Shown here piece after piece: positions 60,102 to 64,000 of a stretch of 64,000 nt of DNA (position 1 is the first letter of the stretch; each line of letters begins with the position of its first letter). The stretch is taken from positions 1 through 64,000 of the forward strand of contig NZ_JARXWB010000021.1 in assembly GCF_029892425.1 (NCBI RefSeq), given 5' to 3'. A program made the position numbers and the translations under genes. The stretch comes from Bradyrhizobium sp. BR13661. GTDB lineage: Bacteria > Pseudomonadota > Alphaproteobacteria > Rhizobiales > Xanthobacteraceae. The notes beneath the pieces were generated by a model that made no database searches, was not told the origin of the DNA, and saw only the letters and a program-made list of their open reading frames with translations.

Positions 60102-61085
60102 TCAGGCCACCAGCTCGGCGAACAGGTCCGCATCGACGTTGCCGCCGGAGAGCACGATGACGACGTTCTTGCCGGCAACATCCAGACGACCGGCGAGCAG
60201 CGCGGCAAGGCCCACCGCGCCGCCGGGCTCGACCACGAGCTTCAGCTCGCGATAGGCAAAGGCGACGGCGGCGCCGACTTCCTTGTCCGAGGCCGTCACG
60301 CCGCGCGCCAAGAGCTTGCTGTTGATCGCAAAGGTCATCTCGCCGGGGATCAAGGCCATCAGCGCATCGCAGATGGTGCGGCCCGCAGGCCCATGCGGCT
60401 CGCGATGGCCCGCGCTGAGCGAAATGCCGTGATCGTCGAACGCCTCAGGTTCGGCCACCACGATCTGCGCTTGCGGATAGCGCGCCTTCACCGCGGTCGC
60501 GACACCCGCGATCAGGCCGCCGCCGGAGGCCGGGGCCACCACGATATCAGGTGAGAGGCCGAGCGTTGCCATATCCTCCGCGATCTCGCGGCCGGCGGTG
60601 CCCTGGCCTGCGATCACGAAGGGATCGTCATAGGGCCGAACCAGCGTCGCGCCGCGCTTCTCGGCGATGCCGCGCGAGATCGCCTCACGGTCGTCGTTGT
60701 AGCGGTCATACAGCACGACCTCGGCGCCGTAGGATTTGGTGCGTTCGCGCTTCGACAGCGGCGCGTCCGCCGGCATCACGATGGTCGCCTGCATGTCAAG
60801 GATCTTGGCCGCCGCAGCCACGCCCTGGGCGTGATTGCCGGAGGAGAACGCGACGACGCCGCCCGCGCGCTTGTCTTGCGGAATCGAGAACACCTTGTTG
60901 AAGGCGCCGCGAAACTTGAAGGAGCCGGTGCGCTGGAGCATCTCCGGCTTCAGGAACACCTTTGCGCCGACGCGCTCGTTGAGCACGGGGAAAGACAACA
61001 GCGGGGTGCGGACGGCGTAGGGCGCGAGCACGCGCGCTGCGGCGTCGATATCGGCGGGGCCGACCGGAAGGGGCTGTTCGGACAT
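60102..61085 (-). CDS. threonine/serine dehydratase or serine racemase-like PLP enzyme
   Basis: This 327-residue fold-type-II PLP enzyme has its Schiff-base lysine in RTGSFKFRGAFNK (K57), FSSGNHAQGVA (carboxylate loop) and the phosphate glycine loop PASGGGLIAGVA. It lacks the C-terminal ACT regulatory domains of biosynthetic IlvA, so it is a short catabolic-type threonine ammonia-lyase or a serine racemase/dehydratase. It also resembles 3-hydroxyaspartate dehydratases; sequence reading alone does not separate these. Confidence 0.88.
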   Translation of the reverse strand: MSEQPLPVGPADIDAAARVLAPYAVRTPLLSFPVLNERVGAKVFLKPEMLQRTGSFKFRGAFNKVFSIPQDKRAGGVVAFSSGNHAQGVAAAAKILDMQATIVMPADAPLSKRERTKSYGAEVVLYDRYNDDREAISRGIAEKRGATLVRPYDDPFVIAGQGTAGREIAEDMATLGLSPDIVVAPASGGGLIAGVATAVKARYPQAQIVVAEPEAFDDHGISLSAGHREPHGPAGRTICDALMALIPGEMTFAINSKLLARGVTASDKEVGAAVAFAYRELKLVVEPGGAVGLAALLAGRLDVAGKNVVIVLSGGNVDADLFAELVA

Positions 61086-61150
61086 GGCGCGATGTTATCG
61101 CGGCCGGCGAGTTGCAAGCAAGACACCTCCGCGCGAGGATTTTCTTCTCT

Positions 61151-62194
61151 TCAGGCGACGAAGCGCGGCTGTTCCGCCCCGTTCCGGCCCGGCAGCACCG
61201 CGCCGACCGCACGGATGCTGTCGATAAACGCCCGCGCCGAGGCCTCCCAGGTGTAAGCGGCAGCGAATTCGACGCAGTCCTGCCGGGAAACGCCGAGCGC
61301 GGCGAAGCAGGCATTGCGCAGATCATGATCCAGCACGCCGACCGGCGCATCGCCGATGACGTCGCGCGGCCCCTTCACCGGGAAGGCCGCAACCGGCAGG
61401 CCGCTTGCCAGCGCCTCGAGCAGAACGAGGCCGAACGTGTCGGTTTTGCTCGGAAACACGAAGACGTCGGCCGCCGCATAGATGTCGGCAAGTTCCTCGC
61501 CGTGCTTCTCCCCTAAGAAAATCGCGTCGGGGTAGGCCTCCTCCAGCGCATTACGCGCGGGCCCGTCACCGACGACCACCTTGGTGCCGGGCAGATCGAG
61601 ATCGAGGAACGCTTCGAGATTCTTCTCCACCGCGACCCGACCGACCGAGAGGAACACCGGTGCCGGCAGGCAGAGATCGACGGCGCGGGGGTGGAACAGA
61701 TGCGTATCGACGCCGCGCGGCCACAGCACGACATTGTCGAAACCGCGCTCGCCAAGCTCGCAGGCGAGCGCCGGCGTCGCCGCCATCACGGCCCGGCTCG
61801 GGCTGTGGAAACGCCGCAGCGCCCGCCAGATCAGCGAGCCCGGAACCGGCATCCGGGCGCGGACATATTCGGGAAAACGGGTGTGGAAGCTGGTCGTGAA
61901 CGGCAGCTTGCGCTGTCGGCAATAGCGGCGGACCATCAGGCCGATCGGGCCTTCGGTCGCGATATGGATGCTGTCGGGCCGGGCTTCCTCGATCAGTTCT
62001 GCGATGCGCGCCGGGCGCGGCATCGCCAGCCGCACGTCGCGATAGCTCGGCATCGCGAAGGTGCGGAATGATTGCGGCGTCAGGAACGTGAATTCGACGC
62101 CGAGCCCCTTGGCGGCGTCGGCGAGTTTGGTCAGCGTCCGAACCACACCGTTGACTTGCGGGTGCCAGGCGTCGGTCGCGACCAGGATGCGCAT
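61151..62194 (-). CDS. GT4 glycosyltransferase, Agt-like (glycosyl-diacylglycerol synthesis)
   Basis: This 347-residue GT-B enzyme has N-terminal MRILVATDAWHPQVNGVVRT and the C-terminal donor site with FVFPSKTDTFGLVLLEALAS, then GLPVAAFPVKGP (EX7E region). RILVATDAWHPQVNG is typical of GT4 enzymes that glycosylate diacylglycerol in alphaproteobacteria. ATG 62194 overlaps the stop of the phosphoesterase gene (TGATG), so the pair is translationally coupled. By analogy with known plcP-agt pairs it would make glucosyl- or glucuronosyl-diacylglycerol from the diacylglycerol released upstream. The donor sugar is not certain. Confidence 0.85.
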   Translation of the reverse strand: MRILVATDAWHPQVNGVVRTLTKLADAAKGLGVEFTFLTPQSFRTFAMPSYRDVRLAMPRPARIAELIEEARPDSIHIATEGPIGLMVRRYCRQRKLPFTTSFHTRFPEYVRARMPVPGSLIWRALRRFHSPSRAVMAATPALACELGERGFDNVVLWPRGVDTHLFHPRAVDLCLPAPVFLSVGRVAVEKNLEAFLDLDLPGTKVVVGDGPARNALEEAYPDAIFLGEKHGEELADIYAAADVFVFPSKTDTFGLVLLEALASGLPVAAFPVKGPRDVIGDAPVGVLDHDLRNACFAALGVSRQDCVEFAAAYTWEASARAFIDSIRAVGAVLPGRNGAEQPRFVA

Positions 62195-63006
62195 CAAGCC
62201 GCCCTTGCTGCCACCTGCGGCACTTGTGCCGGTTTCTTCAGATGATCCGCCCAGGTGATGATCTCGAAATGGCCGTCATCGTGCTCGACCAGCGCGGTGC
62301 AGCTTTCGACCCAGTCGCCGCAATTCATGTAGCGGATACCGTTCTCGTCGCGGATCACGGCGTAGTGGATGTGGCCGCAGATCACACCGTCGGCATCATG
62401 ACGCCGGGCTTCGGCGGCGAGCGCCTGCTCGAACGCGCCGATATAATTGACGGCGTTCTTGACCTTCTGCTTGGCCCATTGCGACAGCGACCAATAGGGC
62501 ACCTTGAACATGCGGCGGAAGAAGTTGACGAAGCGATTCATCTGGATCGCGAAGTCGTAGGCCTTGTCGCCGAGATGGGCGAGCCAGCGCGCGTTCTGCA
62601 CCACGAGGTCGAAGATGTCGCCGTGGATGATGAGAAAACGCTTGCCGTCCACGCCGGTGTGGATCGTGTTCTCGACCACGTCGATACCGCCGAAATGCGT
62701 GCCGTAATAGTTGCGCAGGAACTCGTCGTGGTTGCCGGGCACGTAGATGATCTTGGCGCCCTTGCGCGCCTTGCGCAGCAGCTTCTGGACCAGATCGTTA
62801 TGCGATTGCGGCCAGTGCCAGCTCGATTTCAGCGCCCAGCCATCGACGATGTCGCCGACGAGATAGATCGTGTCGGCATCGTGATAGCGCAGGAAGTCCA
62901 GCAAAAGGTCGGCTTGAGAGCCGCGGGCTCCGAGATGAACGTCGGAGATGAACAACGTGCGAAAGCGCCGCTCCGGGCTCTCGTCACTCACATCGTAACT
63001 TCCCAT
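62194..63006 (-). CDS. plcP: PlcP-like metallophosphoesterase (phospholipase C)
   Basis: This 270-residue calcineurin-type phosphoesterase has metal ligands in FISDVHLG (D22, H24), LVGDIVDGW, YVPGNHDEFL, LIIHGDIFD and VICGHIHYA. Automated annotation often calls this family UDP-2,3-diacylglucosamine hydrolase. The length, the coupled GT4 gene and the PHO box fit the rhizobial PlcP, which strips phospholipid head groups during phosphate starvation to give diacylglycerol. ATG 63006 is the start. The PHO box begins 23 nt upstream of it. Confidence 0.82.
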   Translation of the reverse strand: MGSYDVSDESPERRFRTLFISDVHLGARGSQADLLLDFLRYHDADTIYLVGDIVDGWALKSSWHWPQSHNDLVQKLLRKARKGAKIIYVPGNHDEFLRNYYGTHFGGIDVVENTIHTGVDGKRFLIIHGDIFDLVVQNARWLAHLGDKAYDFAIQMNRFVNFFRRMFKVPYWSLSQWAKQKVKNAVNYIGAFEQALAAEARRHDADGVICGHIHYAVIRDENGIRYMNCGDWVESCTALVEHDDGHFEIITWADHLKKPAQVPQVAARAA

Positions 63007-63029
63007 GCGCCAGCCTGTAACTGTGTCCC

Positions 63030-63047
63030 GTGACAGGGGGATGACCG
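63030..63047 (-). promoter_or_regulatory. PHO box before plcP-agt
   Basis: Read on the minus strand the site is CGGTCAT-CCCC-CTGTCAC, two 7-bp units with 4-bp spacing as in the PhoB consensus (CTGTCAT N4 CTGTCAY). Only one base departs from it. It is 24-41 nt upstream of the plcP start, which implies a short leader. Confidence 0.75.
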
Positions 63048-63224
63048 ATTGAACCTTTGAGGCACCCTCAGATACGAATCGAACCTTGCCTCGCCCTCCC
63101 CGCGAATATCAGTCACATGCGACAATCAGGCGACATGATCAGGCAATGATGGCCCGCAAGACCCCGGAACCACGGCCATATTGGTTAATACCGGGACCAA
63201 CCAGCGCCCGGCAGGACGCCTGTG

Positions 63225-64000
63225 TCAGTAAAACCTGTGGAAATGATGGATCGGCCCGTGGCCGTGACCGACGCTGAAGCGGTCGGCAGCAGCGATCGCC
63301 GCGCTGATCCAGCTCTTGGCGCTGCGTACGGCCGTCTCGAGATCCTCGCCTTTGGCGAGGCCCGCGGCCACGGCTGACGACAGCGAGCAGCCGGTCCCAT
63401 GGGTGTTGCGGGTCGCGACGCGCGGCGCGGCCAGCGCGATCGTGGTGCTCGGGCTGACGAGATAGTCGGTGCTCTCCGCACCCTCGCCGTGCCCCCCCTT
63501 GATCAGGACGGCGCGGCAGCCGAACTCGAGCAGACGACGCCCCTGGCTTTCGATCTCGGTCTCGCTTCGCGCGATCGGCTCGTCAAGCAGCGCCGCCGCC
63601 TCGGGCAGATTGGGCGTGATCACGGAAGCGAGCGGCATCAGTTTCGTGCGCAACGCCACGACGGCCTCTGCGGCGAGCAGGCGGTCGCCAGAGGTTGCGA
63701 CCATCACGGGATCGAGCACGACATGGCGAGGCTTCCAGCGCGACAGCGCTGAAGCGATCGCATCGATGCTCGCAACCTGCGCCACCATGCCGATCTTCAC
63801 CGCGCCGACATCGAGATCGGAGAACGCCGCATCGATCTGCGCGGTGACGAAATCGGCCGGCACCGCGTGAATGCCGGTGACGCCTCTGGTGTTCTGTGCG
63901 GTCAGCGCCGTGATCGCTGACGCGCCGTAGACGCCGAACGCAGCAAAAGTCTTCAGGTCGGCCTGAATGCCTGCGCCGCCGCTCGAATCCGAGCCGGCAA
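63225..64000 (-). CDS. thiD: ThiD, HMP/HMP-P kinase, N-terminus cut by the window edge
   Basis: This is a thiamine pyrimidine kinase that phosphorylates 4-amino-5-hydroxymethyl-2-methylpyrimidine and its monophosphate. The frame is open to base 64000; the visible start reads AGSDSSGGAGIQADLKTFAA, the ribokinase-type signature, so only about 10-15 residues are missing. Other motifs are VVLDPVMVATSGDRLL, VITPNLPEA and the C-terminal ATRNTHGTGCSLSSAVAAGL with the anion hole and catalytic Asp replaced in context by TGC (THGTGC). The C-terminus ends in an unusual His/Gly tail (GHGHGPIHHFHRF). Confidence 0.93.
   Translation of the reverse strand, partial: AGSDSSGGAGIQADLKTFAAFGVYGASAITALTAQNTRGVTGIHAVPADFVTAQIDAAFSDLDVGAVKIGMVAQVASIDAIASALSRWKPRHVVLDPVMVATSGDRLLAAEAVVALRTKLMPLASVITPNLPEAAALLDEPIARSETEIESQGRRLLEFGCRAVLIKGGHGEGAESTDYLVSPSTTIALAAPRVATRNTHGTGCSLSSAVAAGLAKGEDLETAVRSAKSWISAAIAAADRFSVGHGHGPIHHFHRFY

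Noticed and set aside
1..64000. tRNA, rRNA, riboswitch or integrase/attachment-site signals
   Set aside because: I looked in the intergenic regions and saw no cloverleaf, known riboswitch core or integrase gene that I could support; covariance-model searches would be decisive.

Overview
The window looks like a chromosomal segment of a Bradyrhizobium-type alphaproteobacterium. The reasons are its high GC content, a subpolar-type flagellar block with FlbT, a giant growth-pole-ring-like protein typical of Rhizobiales, a D-glucarate/galactarate operon, and several kinds of intergenic palindromic repeat that I associate with Bradyrhizobium. No rRNA, tRNA, insertion sequence, prophage or CRISPR array was recognised.

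Region 1 (1-13.5 kb) is flagellar. A flagellin gene is cut by the left edge and lies divergent from flbT. On the minus strand, flgE, flgK and flgL are followed with short gaps by four genes that are not standard flagellar genes: a GT-A glycosyltransferase, a fold-type-I PLP protein, an ATP-grasp protein and a group II PLP decarboxylase. The run ends at one strong bidirectional terminator shared with flbT. A perfect CtrA-type box (TTAA-N7-TTAA) lies between flgL and the glycosyltransferase gene. FlgL and FlgE are both far longer than usual because they carry the same inserted module of about 270 residues, part of which is also recognisable in the flagellin.

Region 2 (13.5-31.5 kb) is housekeeping and accessory: exported MsrB, a FAD oxidoreductase, a SixA-like phosphatase, a UspA protein, a repeat-rich gap, a DUF1127 protein divergent from a MocR regulator with palindromic operators, a YdcF-like protein, an MHYT-GGDEF-EAL protein, a YciE-like ferritin-fold protein behind an EcfG-like promoter, a YbhN-like membrane protein, an SGNH hydrolase, and a DUF1800/DUF1501 pair.

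Region 3 (31.6-39.7 kb) is a complete aldarate route: an MFS transporter, a LysR regulator, kdgD, gudD, a 2,5-dioxovalerate-type aldehyde dehydrogenase and garD. Together they would convert D-glucarate and galactarate to 2-oxoglutarate.

Region 4 (39.8-57.5 kb) holds small exported proteins, a TrxR-type ferredoxin-NADP reductase and a 2Fe-2S ferredoxin, an Hpt protein divergent from a 1905-residue GPR/RgsE-like protein built on exact 22- and 44-residue repeats (with a second CtrA box between them), the mlaE-mlaF-mlaD lipid transporter, a dipeptide epimerase, an MFS transporter and an acidic low-complexity protein.

Region 5 (57.5-64 kb) has a fucU-like mutarotase, an exported caspase-like protein, a threonine dehydratase-type enzyme, a plcP-agt-like lipid remodelling pair with a convincing PHO box, and thiD cut by the right edge.
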